DNA of 64,000 nt from Undibacterium pigrum (GCF_003201815.1 NZ_QJKB01000003.1:124001-188000); one strand, 5' to 3'; counted from the first letter of the stretch, positions 16,770 to 26,782 are shown. Translations and numbers: made by a program. Notes: generated by a model from the sequence alone, not told the origin.

Positions 16770-19700
16770 CTATTTCACTTCCAGCTTGTCACCAACGATA
16801 GGCCCACTACCGCTGAAACGGTCAAGCGCCAGGTAAATCACAGGCGTGATGAACAGGGTAATCGCTTGCGAGAAAATCAAGCCACCCACTACTGCCAGGC
16901 CCAGAGGCTGGCGTAATTCAGCGCCTGCACCCAGTCCCATGGCAATCGGCAAAGCCCCCACCAGAGCTGCCAGCGTCGTCATCATGATAGGGCGGAAGCG
17001 TTGTATGCAGGCTTCGCGTATGGCTTCTGGCGGCGTCATGTTGTGATGCCTTTGCGCATCGAGCGCAAAGTCTATCATCATGATGGCGTTCTTCTTGACG
17101 ATACCAATCAGCAGCAAAATACCGATGGTGGCAATCAGGGTCAGGTCTTCTCCAAACATCTGCAAGGTCAGCAAGGCTCCCACGGCAGCAGAAGGCAAAC
17201 CTGCCAGGATGGTGATAGGGTGGATATAGCTTTCATACAGCACACCCAGCAAGACATAGATCACCAGCAAAGCTGCAACGATGAGGATAATCTGGCCTGA
17301 CTGCGAATCCTTGAACACCGCCGCATCACCGCCATAAGTAGTGATGATGGAAGCCGGTAATTTGATTTCGTCGCGGTATTTTTCTATGCGGTTAGTCGCC
17401 TCACCCAAGGCTGTGCCGGGTGCCAGATTGAAGGACACCGTCACTGCCTGTAATTGCCCCACGTGATTGATGGCTGTTGGGCCTACTGTGCGTTTAACGG
17501 TAGCAATACTGGAGAGTGGCACCAGCGTACCTGTGTTACCGCGTACATAAATACCGTTGATGGCGCTTTCATCTTTCTTGGCGCTGGGTGCCACTTCCAT
17601 GATGACCTGGTAGCTATCGACATTGGTGTACATGGTCGATATCTGACGCTCACCAAAGGCGCTGTACAGCGCAGAACGTATGCTGTCCATGGTCACGCCC
17701 AGGGCATTGGCACGGTCACGGTCGATATCGACACTGGCCTGCAAGCCCTTCAGTTGTGAATCGGTGGTGACATCCTTGAAACCTGGATCCGTACGCAGTT
17801 TTTCCTGCAGCTTGATGGCCCAGTCACTGAGGGAACCTGCTTCCACACTTTGCAGGATGTATTGATATTGGCTCTTGCTGGGACGTCCACCCAGTTGCAA
17901 GTTTTGGGTAGGGCGCAGGAAGACAGAAATACCCGGCACTTCGCTGAGCTTCTTGCGCAAACCATCGACCACATCTTTCATGGGCTTGCGTTCACCGCGC
18001 GGCTTCAGGTTGACGAACATGCGGCCAGTATTTTGTGAACCGCTACCGCCGTTAAAGGAAGTCGCTGTCGCCACGTTGGGATCATCACGTATGATTTTGG
18101 CGACCCTGTCCTGCAAGATCACCATGGCAGGGAAAGAAGTTTCCTCGGCAGCCTCGGTAGAGACGTTGATCTGACCTATGTCTTCCTGGGGGAAAAAACC
18201 TTTGGGGATGACATTGAACAGATAAGCGGTGGCAGCAAAGGTCGCCAGGGCAATCAGCAGCACCAGCTTGCGATGACGCAATGCAAGGTCCAGGCCGCGA
18301 GTATAAGAACGCAGAGAGGCATTAAAGCTGCTTTCAAATACATGCAACATGGCAGCCACTGCTTTTGGCGGTTCTTTCAACTCATGTTCGCTCTTCAGAA
18401 AACGGCTGGCCAGCATGGGCACCAGCGTCAGAGAAACGAAGGCGGAAGCCAGAATCGCCAGGCTGACGATAACGGCAAATTCATGGAACAACTGACCGAT
18501 AACACCAGGCATGAAGAAGATGGGAATAAACACCGCCACCAGCGAAGTGGAAATCGAGATAATCGTGAAACCCACTTCTCGCGAACCCTGCAATGCTGCC
18601 TTGAAAGGCGGTTCACCATTTTCTACGTGGCGCATGATGTTTTCCAGCATCACGATGGCATCATCAACCACCAGACCGACGGCCAGCGTCAAACCCAGTA
18701 GCGACACATTATCCAGCGTATAACCAAAGCCCCACAGCAGGGCAATGGCACCAATCAGGGACACCGGCAATGACAAGGTCGGGATGATGGTTGCCACCAT
18801 ACGACGCAGGAACAGGAAGATGACAATAACCACCAGGAATATCGTCAGCAGCAGCGTCAGATTCACATCATGCAAGGCATCACGAATCGAGAGAGAGCGG
18901 TCATTCACCAGGTTCATTTTGACTGAAGCTGGCAATTGCGCCTTGAAGCCCGGCAAGGCAGCCCTGATGGAATCAACTACCTTGACGGTATTGGCATCGG
19001 TCTGTCTTTGTATCGCCAGAGTAATTGAGCTTTCGCCATTAAAATTGGCGGCTGTCTTGACTTGCTCATAGCTGTCTTCAACTGTGGCAACTTCACGCAG
19101 GCGCACGACTTGTCCACCCTTGTTGCTGACCACCAGATTGGCAAATTCTGCCGCGCTCTGCATTTGCTTGTTGGCCAGCAGGGTCAATGTCTGCTTGTCA
19201 CCTTCCAGTGTACCTACCGGCGTATTGGCATTCGAGGTGCGGATGGATGCAGACAATTCATCCAGCGTCAGATTGCGTGCCTGCAAGGCATCTGGCATGA
19301 CGCGTATGCGTACCGCATAACGCTTGATACCAAAAATATTTACCTGCGCCACGCCTTCCAGCGTAGACAGACTGGGCGAGATCAAATGCTCGGCATAACT
19401 GGTCAGCTCGGACAAACTCAGGGATGGCGATGTCAAAGCAATGAAGAGTACCGGTGCATCTGCAGGGTTGACCTTGCGATACGATGGCGGCGATGTCATA
19501 TCGACAGGCAGGGAACGTGTCGCCCGCAACAAGGCAGCCTGCACATCCACAGCGGCGGCATCGATATTGCGGTTCTGATCAAATTCCAGCGTCAGCGAAG
19601 TGGAACCCAGGGTATTGCTGGAGCTGATGATGGACAAGCCAGGTATGGTGGCAAACTGTTTTTCCAGCGGCAAGGCCACTGAGGTTGCCATGGTTTCAGG

Positions 19701-19865
19701 ACTGGCACCAGGCAAGTTGGCATTTACGCTGATAACCGGCGTGTTATAGCTGGGCAAGGCCGCGATAGGGATATAACGATAAGCCAGAATACCTGCAACA
19801 ACGATGGACAGGTTCAGCAATACCGTCATCACTGGACGGCGTATGAATAATTCAGACAAATTCAT
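16770..19865 (-). CDS. RND multidrug efflux transporter, inner-membrane pump
   Basis: A 1031-residue proton-driven pump of the HAE1/AcrB family, closest in look to MdtB/MdtC. The N-terminus MNLSELFIRRPVMTVLL is typical. Helix 4 carries the proton-relay motif GLVVDDAIVMLEN. Two large periplasmic loops and twelve membrane helices are visible, and the fourth-quarter motif LIGIVKKNAIMMIDFA is present. It works with the adaptor encoded just upstream: the adaptor stop and this start overlap (ATGA). No outer-membrane channel gene is adjacent, so a TolC-type partner must be elsewhere. Confidence 0.95.
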   Translation of the reverse strand: MNLSELFIRRPVMTVLLNLSIVVAGILAYRYIPIAALPSYNTPVISVNANLPGASPETMATSVALPLEKQFATIPGLSIISSSNTLGSTSLTLEFDQNRNIDAAAVDVQAALLRATRSLPVDMTSPPSYRKVNPADAPVLFIALTSPSLSLSELTSYAEHLISPSLSTLEGVAQVNIFGIKRYAVRIRVMPDALQARNLTLDELSASIRTSNANTPVGTLEGDKQTLTLLANKQMQSAAEFANLVVSNKGGQVVRLREVATVEDSYEQVKTAANFNGESSITLAIQRQTDANTVKVVDSIRAALPGFKAQLPASVKMNLVNDRSLSIRDALHDVNLTLLLTIFLVVIVIFLFLRRMVATIIPTLSLPVSLIGAIALLWGFGYTLDNVSLLGLTLAVGLVVDDAIVMLENIMRHVENGEPPFKAALQGSREVGFTIISISTSLVAVFIPIFFMPGVIGQLFHEFAVIVSLAILASAFVSLTLVPMLASRFLKSEHELKEPPKAVAAMLHVFESSFNASLRSYTRGLDLALRHRKLVLLIALATFAATAYLFNVIPKGFFPQEDIGQINVSTEAAEETSFPAMVILQDRVAKIIRDDPNVATATSFNGGSGSQNTGRMFVNLKPRGERKPMKDVVDGLRKKLSEVPGISVFLRPTQNLQLGGRPSKSQYQYILQSVEAGSLSDWAIKLQEKLRTDPGFKDVTTDSQLKGLQASVDIDRDRANALGVTMDSIRSALYSAFGERQISTMYTNVDSYQVIMEVAPSAKKDESAINGIYVRGNTGTLVPLSSIATVKRTVGPTAINHVGQLQAVTVSFNLAPGTALGEATNRIEKYRDEIKLPASIITTYGGDAAVFKDSQSGQIILIVAALLVIYVLLGVLYESYIHPITILAGLPSAAVGALLTLQMFGEDLTLIATIGILLLIGIVKKNAIMMIDFALDAQRHHNMTPPEAIREACIQRFRPIMMTTLAALVGALPIAMGLGAGAELRQPLGLAVVGGLIFSQAITLFITPVIYLALDRFSGSGPIVGDKLEVK

Positions 19866-21175
19866 GATGCACTCGCTGCGGAAGCTGCAGAGCTCGTTGC
19901 TGGTGCCGGTGCTGCAGATGCTGCCGGCGCAGCACCGGCAGTTGCGGATGAGCTGCCAGAGGCATCTGTCTTGCCATTCCCTTTGCCAGACTTATCACCC
20001 TTGCCCTTGCCTTCCTTACCCTCTTTGCCGTCGCCATTGCGTTCCTTGACGCTGGCACCAGGACGCAGGTTTTGCTTGCCATCCAAAACAACTTTGGCAC
20101 CTGCCTCTATGCCGGTAACGACGGCATCATTACCAAAACTATTGGTAACGACCACTGGTTTCATAATGGCCTTGGCTTCGGCATCGACGATATACACCGA
20201 GCTGCCGCGTGGGCCTACGATAACGGCATCCTGGGGAACTACGACCACATCTTTCAAGGTCTGTACACTGAGTTCCAGGTTGGCATAGGCACCAGGCCAG
20301 AGTTTTAATTCCTTGTTGTCAAACACCGCCTTGACCTTGATGGTGCCGGATGCAGCATCGACAGCATTATCGACAAACTGCAATTTACCCTTGAACTTGA
20401 CGGTAGTGTCTGGCAAATTGGCCATGACATAACTGTCGCTGCGCTTCATGCTTTCCAGCGCGTCTGGCAAATTACGCTGTGGCAGCGGGAAGGTGATCGC
20501 AACCGGGTCCATCTGGGTGATGCTGACCAGTGGCACGGCTGTGGCATTAGGTTGCACCAGTGAACCGGGGAACACACTGATAATACCAGTGCGGCCTGCT
20601 GAAGGCGCCACAATACGGTTATAGCTGAGCGCGACACGGGCTGCATTGACTGCGGCCTTGTCTGCGGCTATCACAGCTTGTTGCGTATCAACCTGGGTCT
20701 GGCTGGTGTCAGCCGCACTTTGCGCGACGAACTTCTTGCTGACCAAATCTTTGCTGCGTGAAAGTTGGCGTTGATAATCTGCAAGAGTTGCCAGATCCTT
20801 ATCAAGTTGTGCCTGGGCTTTTGCCAGGTTGACTTCATCCGGGCGGCTATCCAGTGAGAACAAGACATCACCTGCTTTAACGAACTGGCCTTCCTTGATA
20901 TGGACTTTGGCGATAGTGCTGGTCACCTGGGGCCGGATATCTACCGTATTCAATGCCGAGACCACGCCATTGGCAGAAATCCTGACATCATAATCACGCT
21001 TTTGGGCAATGATGGTGGAAACACTGACGGGACGGTTTTGCGCTGCTCCTGCAGCATTACCGCCCTTTGCAGCGCCCTCACCTGCGGCTTTATCAGATGA
21101 TTTGAAGTAAGTGTAAGCGCCGCCAGAAACAGCCGCCAGTGCCGCAACGATGATCAGGGTTTTGAATTTGCTCAT
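19862..21175 (-). CDS. RND efflux periplasmic adaptor subunit
   Basis: A 437-residue membrane-fusion protein. It has an N-terminal anchor/signal (residues 5-24) and a biotinyl-lipoyl half-motif (RISANGVVSALNTVDIRPQV; IKEGQFVKAGDVLFSLD). A helical hairpin covers about residues 110-170 and a beta-barrel domain reaches about residue 370. The last ~60 residues are a low-complexity tail, first Gly/Lys/Glu/Asp-rich, then Ala/Ser/Pro-rich, not typical of the family core. It is translationally coupled to the pump gene. The substrate is unknown. Confidence 0.93.
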   Translation of the reverse strand: MSKFKTLIIVAALAAVSGGAYTYFKSSDKAAGEGAAKGGNAAGAAQNRPVSVSTIIAQKRDYDVRISANGVVSALNTVDIRPQVTSTIAKVHIKEGQFVKAGDVLFSLDSRPDEVNLAKAQAQLDKDLATLADYQRQLSRSKDLVSKKFVAQSAADTSQTQVDTQQAVIAADKAAVNAARVALSYNRIVAPSAGRTGIISVFPGSLVQPNATAVPLVSITQMDPVAITFPLPQRNLPDALESMKRSDSYVMANLPDTTVKFKGKLQFVDNAVDAASGTIKVKAVFDNKELKLWPGAYANLELSVQTLKDVVVVPQDAVIVGPRGSSVYIVDAEAKAIMKPVVVTNSFGNDAVVTGIEAGAKVVLDGKQNLRPGASVKERNGDGKEGKEGKGKGDKSGKGNGKTDASGSSSATAGAAPAASAAPAPATSSAASAASAS

Positions 21176-21335
21176 ATTATTTTTATCCAGTGCAGAAATG
21201 CGCCAACAGACATTTGCATAATGTGACCAGCACCATGTGCTGGCTAGATTGCGAGCGACTTTGTCGCTCCGTTTTGCAATCGCCTCTGAGACTCAATACA
21301 ACATCAAAAAGTTCAGACTGGAATGCTAACAAAGA

Positions 21336-21366
21336 AAAAGCCAGCACACAGGCTGGCTTTCATTTT
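21336..21366 (-). terminator. Terminator after secF
   Basis: The stem AAAGCCAGC/GCTGGCTTT (21338-21346 and 21352-21360) is followed on the minus strand by TTTTTCTTT, ending the secF transcript about 90 bp past its stop. A second small hairpin (GAGCGAC TTT GTCGCTC, about 21252-21268) lies further on. Nothing else was seen in 21176-21454. Confidence 0.85.
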
Positions 21367-21454
21367 AGATACCTTCCGTTACATGGAAGAGACACAATTG
21401 CAAATTTTAAACAATGCTCTCAACAAAGCTGTTCAAGCATTGTTGGCTACACTT

Positions 21455-22477
21455 TTATACAACTGCGCCGTCTGTATCATCCTTCTCCTTGACTGGCTTG
21501 ATCAAGTCTTCACGCTTGACACCCAGCCACATGGCAATCGCTGCTGCCACGAAGACTGAAGAGTAAATACCAAAGCAAATACCTATCGTCAGAGCAACTG
21601 CAAAATAATGTAAAGTCGGGCCACCGATCAACAGCATTGACAAGACCATCAACTGTGTACAGCCGTGAGTGATGATGGTACGTGAGATGGTGCTGGTAAT
21701 CGCATTGTCGATGACTTCAGTGACAGACATCTTGCGCTGTTTGCGGAAGTTTTCGCGGATACGGTCAAAAATAACCACGGACTCATTCACCGAGTAACCC
21801 AGCACGGCCAATACCGCGGCCAATACCGACAGGTTGAATTCCCATCCAAAGAACGCAAAGAAACCCAGGATGATGATGACGTCATGCAAGTTAGCGACAA
21901 TTGCCGCTACCGCAAACTTCCATTCAAAACGTATTGCCAGATACAGCATCACGCCCAATACCACGAACAGCAAGGCCATCAGGCCGTCGTGTGTCAGCTC
22001 GTCACCGACCTGTGCACCAACCAGTTCAACACGCTGCAATTTGACCAGCTCTTTTTTGTCTGCATCCAGGCAAACCTGCTTTTCAGCTGTGGTGCCACTG
22101 TCTGCACTGGGAGCAATTTTTGTCAAGCTGCCATTCTCAACTTTACACAAGCCTTCGAACACGGCATCAGCTGGACTGATCTTGGCATCTTTCTTGGTCT
22201 CAGGCAGACGTATGACGACGTCCTGAGCCTTGCCAAAAGGCTGCACTGGTGAGTCGGTGAAGCCCAGTTGCTCTACTGTATGGCGTATCGCATCAACATT
22301 GGCGGCCTTGTTGTACGTCACTTCCATGACTGTACCGCCGGTAAACTCGACTGAGAGATGCAGGCCTTTGTGCAGCAGGAAAAACACAGCTGCAACAAAA
22401 GTCAGAGCAGAAATGACATTGAAAATCAGCGCGTGGCGCATGAAAGGTATGTCTTTTTTAATGCGGAATAATTCCAT
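21455..22477 (-). CDS. secF: Protein translocase subunit SecF
   Basis: A 340-residue inner-membrane subunit with six helices. The N-terminal FTGGTVMEV segment follows helix 1, and the SecF signature helices include LAVLGYSVNESVVIFDRIREN. The first periplasmic domain is enlarged by about 50 residues (around 85-150, KKDAKISPADAVFEGLCKVENG…) compared with E. coli, as in other beta-proteobacteria. With SecD it uses proton-motive force to pull substrates through SecYEG. Spacing to secD is 33 bp. Confidence 0.97.
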   Translation of the reverse strand: MELFRIKKDIPFMRHALIFNVISALTFVAAVFFLLHKGLHLSVEFTGGTVMEVTYNKAANVDAIRHTVEQLGFTDSPVQPFGKAQDVVIRLPETKKDAKISPADAVFEGLCKVENGSLTKIAPSADSGTTAEKQVCLDADKKELVKLQRVELVGAQVGDELTHDGLMALLFVVLGVMLYLAIRFEWKFAVAAIVANLHDVIIILGFFAFFGWEFNLSVLAAVLAVLGYSVNESVVIFDRIRENFRKQRKMSVTEVIDNAITSTISRTIITHGCTQLMVLSMLLIGGPTLHYFAVALTIGICFGIYSSVFVAAAIAMWLGVKREDLIKPVKEKDDTDGAVV

Positions 22478-22510
22478 AATGAATCCCTGTATTCTTGTTT
22501 GGCTGGACGC

Positions 22511-24388
22511 TTACTTCAAGGCGTTTTCTGTTGGTTTCCAGATTTGGCCAATAGAGATGGAAGAGAGTTTTTTCTTTCTTCCATACCAGAGATTGACCAC
22601 ACCGCGCGAGACAAACACAGAAGAAAAAATCGATGTCACGATACCCAGACAGTGAACCACGGCGAAGCCACGTATCGCACCAGAACCAAATACCAGCAAG
22701 GCCAGACCAACGATGAGGGTAGTCACATTGGAATCCAGAATTGTTGCCCAGGCATGATCAAAACCTTCTTCTATGGCTTTTTGCGGCGCCTTACCGGCAC
22801 GCAGTTCTTCGCGTATACGTTCATTGATAAGTACGTTGGCATCAATCGCCATACCCAGTGCCAGCGCAATCGCGGCAATACCAGGCAGGGTCAGCGTTGC
22901 CTGCATCAGCGACAGGATCGCCACCAGTAACAACACATTGAATGACAAAGCCAGCACGCTGAAGAAGCCAAACATCAGGTAGTAAGCCATCATGAAAACA
23001 GCAATCGCAGCAAAACCGTAGATGGTGGAATTGCGACCCTGCTTGATGTTTTCTACACCCAGTTGCGGGCCTATCGTGCGCTCTTCTATGATTTCCATAG
23101 GTGCAGCCAAAGAACCAGCGCGCAACAGCAAAGCCAGATCACCAGCAGCGGAAGAGGAACCCATACCCGTGATGATAAAGCGGTTACGCAATTCATCATT
23201 GATGGTAGGTGCAATCAGGACTTCGCCCTTGCCTTTTTCAAACAGGACGATCGCCATACGCTTGCCTATACGTGGCGCTGTGGCATTACCCATTTTTTTG
23301 CCACCATCGCCATTCAGGTCAACACTGACCGCTGGTTGCTGATGCTGGTCAAAACTGGAAGTGGCATTGGTGATGTCATCACCGGTAATGACAGGCTCTT
23401 TTGTGAGTATCAGATACTCACCACGGTTGGAAATGAATTTTTCTGAACCGTAAGGAACAGCCGTATTTACATCCACTGCACCGATGACACTTTCGTCCAG
23501 CAAACGCACTTCCAGTGTAGCCAGACGGTTGATGATGCTCTTGGCACGGGCAACGTCTTGCACACCAGGCAATTGCACAACGATACGGTCTGCACCTTGT
23601 TGCTGGATGATGGGTTCAGCTACGCCCAGCTCATTGACACGCTTGGACAGGGCAGTGATATTTTGTTTGATACCTTCAGAAATTACTTCTTTCAGTGCTT
23701 TGGGTTTCAAGTTGACTTGCAAACCAAAATCAGCGCCATCACTACCAGCAGTATCGAGCACGTCAACGTCAGGCATTTGTGACAACAAAACATTCTTGGC
23801 CTTGGTACGCTCACCTGCATCACGGAATTTGACTTTGATCTGATCGCCTTCGCGACTCAGGCCTGCATGACGTACTTCTTTTTCACGCAAATTCGCACGC
23901 ACGCTGGACAACAGACCCTGCATGCGTTTGTTCATGACTGCCTTGGTATCGACTTGCATGAGGAAATGCACACCACCACGCAAATCCAGCCCCAGGTACA
24001 TGGGCAAGGCATGCAAACTCTGCAACCACTTGGGTGTATTCGGTAAAAGATTGAAAGCCAGGGTATAAGCAGGATCAGCCGGATCAGCATTCAGTGCTTT
24101 TTCCAGAGCAGCCTTGGCTTTGAACTGGCTATCCACATCTTCAAAACGGGCACGTACGGTGCCTTGTGTGCCATTGTATTCGTAGAAGATGTCTTTGCTT
24201 TTCAAGCCTGCCTGTTCCAGCGCTTTTTCAACGCGGCTGGTCATATCAGCTTCAATTTTGACGGTGGCTTTACCGCTACTGACTTGCACTGCAGGTGATT
24301 CGCCAAAGAAATTGGGCACGGTATAAATGGCACCGAACACCAGGGCGATCAGAATCAGTATGTACTTCCAGAGTGGATAGCGATTCAT
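22511..24388 (-). CDS. secD: Protein translocase subunit SecD
   Basis: A 625-residue inner-membrane protein with six helices and a large periplasmic P1 domain. The motifs DLRGGVHFLMQVD (after helix 1) and AIALALGMAIDANVLINERIREEL (helix 4-5) are the SecD signatures. It forms the SecDF proton-driven chaperone of export. It lies between yajC and secF on the minus strand, but a terminator-like hairpin separates it from yajC. Confidence 0.97.
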   Translation of the reverse strand: MNRYPLWKYILILIALVFGAIYTVPNFFGESPAVQVSSGKATVKIEADMTSRVEKALEQAGLKSKDIFYEYNGTQGTVRARFEDVDSQFKAKAALEKALNADPADPAYTLAFNLLPNTPKWLQSLHALPMYLGLDLRGGVHFLMQVDTKAVMNKRMQGLLSSVRANLREKEVRHAGLSREGDQIKVKFRDAGERTKAKNVLLSQMPDVDVLDTAGSDGADFGLQVNLKPKALKEVISEGIKQNITALSKRVNELGVAEPIIQQQGADRIVVQLPGVQDVARAKSIINRLATLEVRLLDESVIGAVDVNTAVPYGSEKFISNRGEYLILTKEPVITGDDITNATSSFDQHQQPAVSVDLNGDGGKKMGNATAPRIGKRMAIVLFEKGKGEVLIAPTINDELRNRFIITGMGSSSAAGDLALLLRAGSLAAPMEIIEERTIGPQLGVENIKQGRNSTIYGFAAIAVFMMAYYLMFGFFSVLALSFNVLLLVAILSLMQATLTLPGIAAIALALGMAIDANVLINERIREELRAGKAPQKAIEEGFDHAWATILDSNVTTLIVGLALLVFGSGAIRGFAVVHCLGIVTSIFSSVFVSRGVVNLWYGRKKKLSSISIGQIWKPTENALK

Positions 24389-24412
24389 AATGGGGAAAAT
24401 AATTGGAAGCTA

Positions 24413-24452
24413 AAAAAGCACAACGCAGCCCAGATCATTGTGGACTGCGTTG
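24413..24452 (-). terminator. Intercistronic terminator or attenuator between yajC and secD
   Basis: On the minus strand CAACGCAGTCC (from 24452) pairs with GGCTGCGTTG (to 24421), then TGC and six T residues (24418-24413). It lies 14 bp after the yajC stop and 25 bp before secD, in the orientation that would limit read-through into secDF. Confidence 0.65.
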
Positions 24453-24466
24453 CCGTTGTTTGCTGA

Positions 24467-24793
24467 TTAAATCGCTTTAATCGTGCCCTTGGGCAGCATC
24501 ATCGTGATGGACATTTTTTGTACGACAACTTCTGTACCATTCGCGACTTCTATGGTGACATAGGCGTCGCTGACCTTGACTACTTTACCCAGAATACCAC
24601 CAGCAGTAACGACTTCATCGTTTTTTGCCAGCGCATCCATCATTGCCCTTTGCTCTTTCTGACGTTTCATTTGTGGACGTATCATCAGGAAATACATCAC
24701 TGCTACCATCAGGAGCAAAGGCCACATACTCATCAGATTACTCTGGAGATCGCCGCCAGCGGCTGCTTGTGCATAAGCATTGGAAATAAACAC
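24467..24793 (-). CDS. yajC: Preprotein translocase subunit YajC
   Basis: A 108-residue protein with one membrane helix (about residues 20-40, LMSMWPLLLMVAVMYFLMIRPQ). The conserved cytoplasmic motif RPQMKRQKEQRAMMDAL follows, then the small beta domain DEVVTAGGILGKV. YajC associates with SecDF. It is next to secD as in most proteobacteria. Confidence 0.96.
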   Translation of the reverse strand: MFISNAYAQAAAGGDLQSNLMSMWPLLLMVAVMYFLMIRPQMKRQKEQRAMMDALAKNDEVVTAGGILGKVVKVSDAYVTIEVANGTEVVVQKMSITMMLPKGTIKAI

Positions 24794-25003
24794 GTTCAGA
24801 CTCCTGTCATTTTAATAATGGATCACCAGCTTCTTGGCATGAAACTGGATACAAATTGTTGCAATTATTGCTCAATTCTTTGTATATAGCACCAAATGCC
24901 GATTTTTCAATCAGCAAAGCTCCCTATTTTAGCATCGCCCATGCAAATTTCTGGAAATTGTCAGGATATCTGAAAAGAAAGCTGCCGCGAAAATGAAAAC
25001 AGA

Positions 25004-25030
25004 CAATCACCGCCGTTGGGCGGTTGATTG
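25004..25030 (-). terminator. Terminator after the DUF945 gene
   Basis: Stem CAATCACCGCC / GGGCGGTTGATTG around a GTT turn. On the minus strand it is followed by TCTGTTTTCATTTTC. It lies 45 bp after the DUF945 stop, separating that gene from yajC. No gene was seen in 24794-25074. Confidence 0.7.
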
Positions 25031-25074
25031 TCTGCATACTTACTGCGAGAAATTTATTATATCTATGGCAATAC

Positions 25075-26511
25075 TTAACGACTGAATGGCTTACCATTCA
25101 CAGTCAGCGCGCCTTGTTTCCATTCAAGCTTGGAACTCAGAAGCTTGCCATTTTTATTAATATAACCACGCTCTACAAAGGCCGATACCTGCTGGTTAAT
25201 GGCATCTGCTGCGGCTTTCTGCATTTCCGGATCTTTTTGTGATGCGCCACCAAGTTTTGCGACCAGTGCTTCTGTCAGTGTCACATCCAGATTGCTTTGG
25301 ATTTTTGAAATCATCAGCATGGGGTTATTGAAATCTGCAGCAGTCGCGCCCGCCAGTTTGGCAGAACCTGTCAACTTGGCTTCACCATCTGCAGTCATGA
25401 CGCTCAGACGTTCCAGGAAAAACTCTGGATCTTTTTGCAATACTACTGGAGCGACTTCATCCCAGATTGCTTTCAAGGCAGCCATTTTTTCCGGGTCACC
25501 AGCTGCTTTTGAGTAAGCAGTAGACAATTTCGCCAGCGACTGTGCATGCAAGCGCCTGACACCGTAGTCATAGTGAAAGTCAGTAAATTCCTGCTGTTCA
25601 AATACAAATTTGCCAACACCAAATTTGGCAACGGCATCAAACAGATCATCCTTCATGGTAGCGTCTGTGGTCAGCTTCAATTGCTCAAGGGTGAAACTTT
25701 TCTTATCTTTAGAGGTGTCAGTGAAGTTGACACTGGCGATAGACGAATCAGTTTTACCCAGGTACAAGTTAGTGCCAGGATAAGCCAGGTTCATATCAGC
25801 CTTGACACTGATGGCACCAAGCTTGAATGATTTGCCATCCTGACTATCTACTGCCAGGCCAGGGGCACTCAAATAAAGATTGATATCTTTATAGTCTTTA
25901 CTGAAACCGACTTCCATCGTCAAACCCTGCCAGGCGACTTTGTCGTTCTCTTTTTCCATGACAGTATTAAACGCGGGGCTGGAAATAGACACACGGCCAC
26001 CACCAGCATATGTCAGGCGGGAAGTAATCTCCAGAGGCGTGGCATTGCCAAAGACTTTAGCAAGTTGAGCCTTGGTTTCTGCGTCCAGCACCAGTTCAGT
26101 CTTGATGGAAGCAGCACCAAAACCTTTGAAACCTGGCAAAGGGCCATGCTGGATATAATTAATGAAGTGTATCTGCACTGGTTTGGCTGGTTTTTCTTCC
26201 TCTATAGCCACTGCGACATCTGCTGGCGGCGTACCGTCAGCAGGTGCTTCTGCAGCCTCAGGAACAGGCATTTCAGGCTTTTTCACACCTGGGAAATTTG
26301 CCAGCGTCAGCTCCAGCGTTGTTTCTTGCACAGAAGAAAATACACCACGCTTATAGTCTTGCTTGACTACTTTCACGTAGGGAGAAGACTTGGACTGATC
26401 ATTGGACTCTGTCAGTTTGGCTTCAACTTGTTTTCCGGTGAACCAGGATGCTGCCGGATAGGATGCCGCCAGAGCCACTACCACCGCGATCAGTTTCGTA
26501 CTTTTATTCAC
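25075..26511 (-). CDS. YdgA-like DUF945 family protein
   Basis: A 478-residue protein with an N-terminal signal/anchor (KLIAVVVALAASYPAASWF) and then a long, mostly beta-structured periplasmic part. The start (ASWFTGKQVEAKL), the YVKVVKQDYKRGVFSS element, and the C-terminal block LTEALVAKLGG…INQQVSAFVERGYINKNGKLLSSKLEWKQGALTVNGKPF match the DUF945/YdgA family. An unusual Pro/Glu/Ala-rich insert lies at about residues 78-110. The function of the family is not established. It is single, flanked by terminators on both sides. Confidence 0.85.
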   Translation of the reverse strand: MNKSTKLIAVVVALAASYPAASWFTGKQVEAKLTESNDQSKSSPYVKVVKQDYKRGVFSSVQETTLELTLANFPGVKKPEMPVPEAAEAPADGTPPADVAVAIEEEKPAKPVQIHFINYIQHGPLPGFKGFGAASIKTELVLDAETKAQLAKVFGNATPLEITSRLTYAGGGRVSISSPAFNTVMEKENDKVAWQGLTMEVGFSKDYKDINLYLSAPGLAVDSQDGKSFKLGAISVKADMNLAYPGTNLYLGKTDSSIASVNFTDTSKDKKSFTLEQLKLTTDATMKDDLFDAVAKFGVGKFVFEQQEFTDFHYDYGVRRLHAQSLAKLSTAYSKAAGDPEKMAALKAIWDEVAPVVLQKDPEFFLERLSVMTADGEAKLTGSAKLAGATAADFNNPMLMISKIQSNLDVTLTEALVAKLGGASQKDPEMQKAAADAINQQVSAFVERGYINKNGKLLSSKLEWKQGALTVNGKPFSR

Positions 26512-26670
26512 AACTTTCTCCGTTTTAAACTACCCATATGCCATGTTGGCATCTGACCAATGCGGCCAGCATGGAGTGTAACAAGCTTCTTTTAGATTGT
26601 CATTATTGCATTCGACACTCAATACTTTGGTATGTGGCAGGCTTTCAAGAATTTCCGGACATAGGAAATT

Positions 26671-26703
26671 AAAAAAGGCAGCAAGCCTGAGCTTGCTGCC
26701 TTT
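26671..26703 (-). terminator. Terminator after the amine oxidase gene
   Basis: A 13-bp perfect stem (26674-26686 with 26691-26703; AAAGGCAGCAAGC / GCTTGCTGCCTTT), loop CTGA, followed on the minus strand by TTTTTTAATTT. It is 68 bp after the stop codon; the tandem repeats lie in between. Confidence 0.9.
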
Positions 26704-26782
26704 GTTCTGCTTAGTTCTGCTTAGTTCTGCTTAGTTCTGATTACCTAGCTTATTTACTTAGTTGGTACGCTTAGTTGGTACG
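26704..26782. repeat. Short tandem repeats at the 3' end of the amine oxidase gene
   Basis: TTCTGCTTAG is repeated three and a half times (26704-26739). A separate 13-bp duplication CTTAGTTGGTACG (26757-26769 and 26770-26782) copies the last codons and stop of the gene into the 3' flank, a trace of replication slippage. The coding frame is not altered. Confidence 0.8.

Noticed and set aside
22499..22930. Long antisense frames over secD, the RND pump and other GC-rich genes
   Set aside because: They mirror well-supported genes on the other strand and lack start signals.
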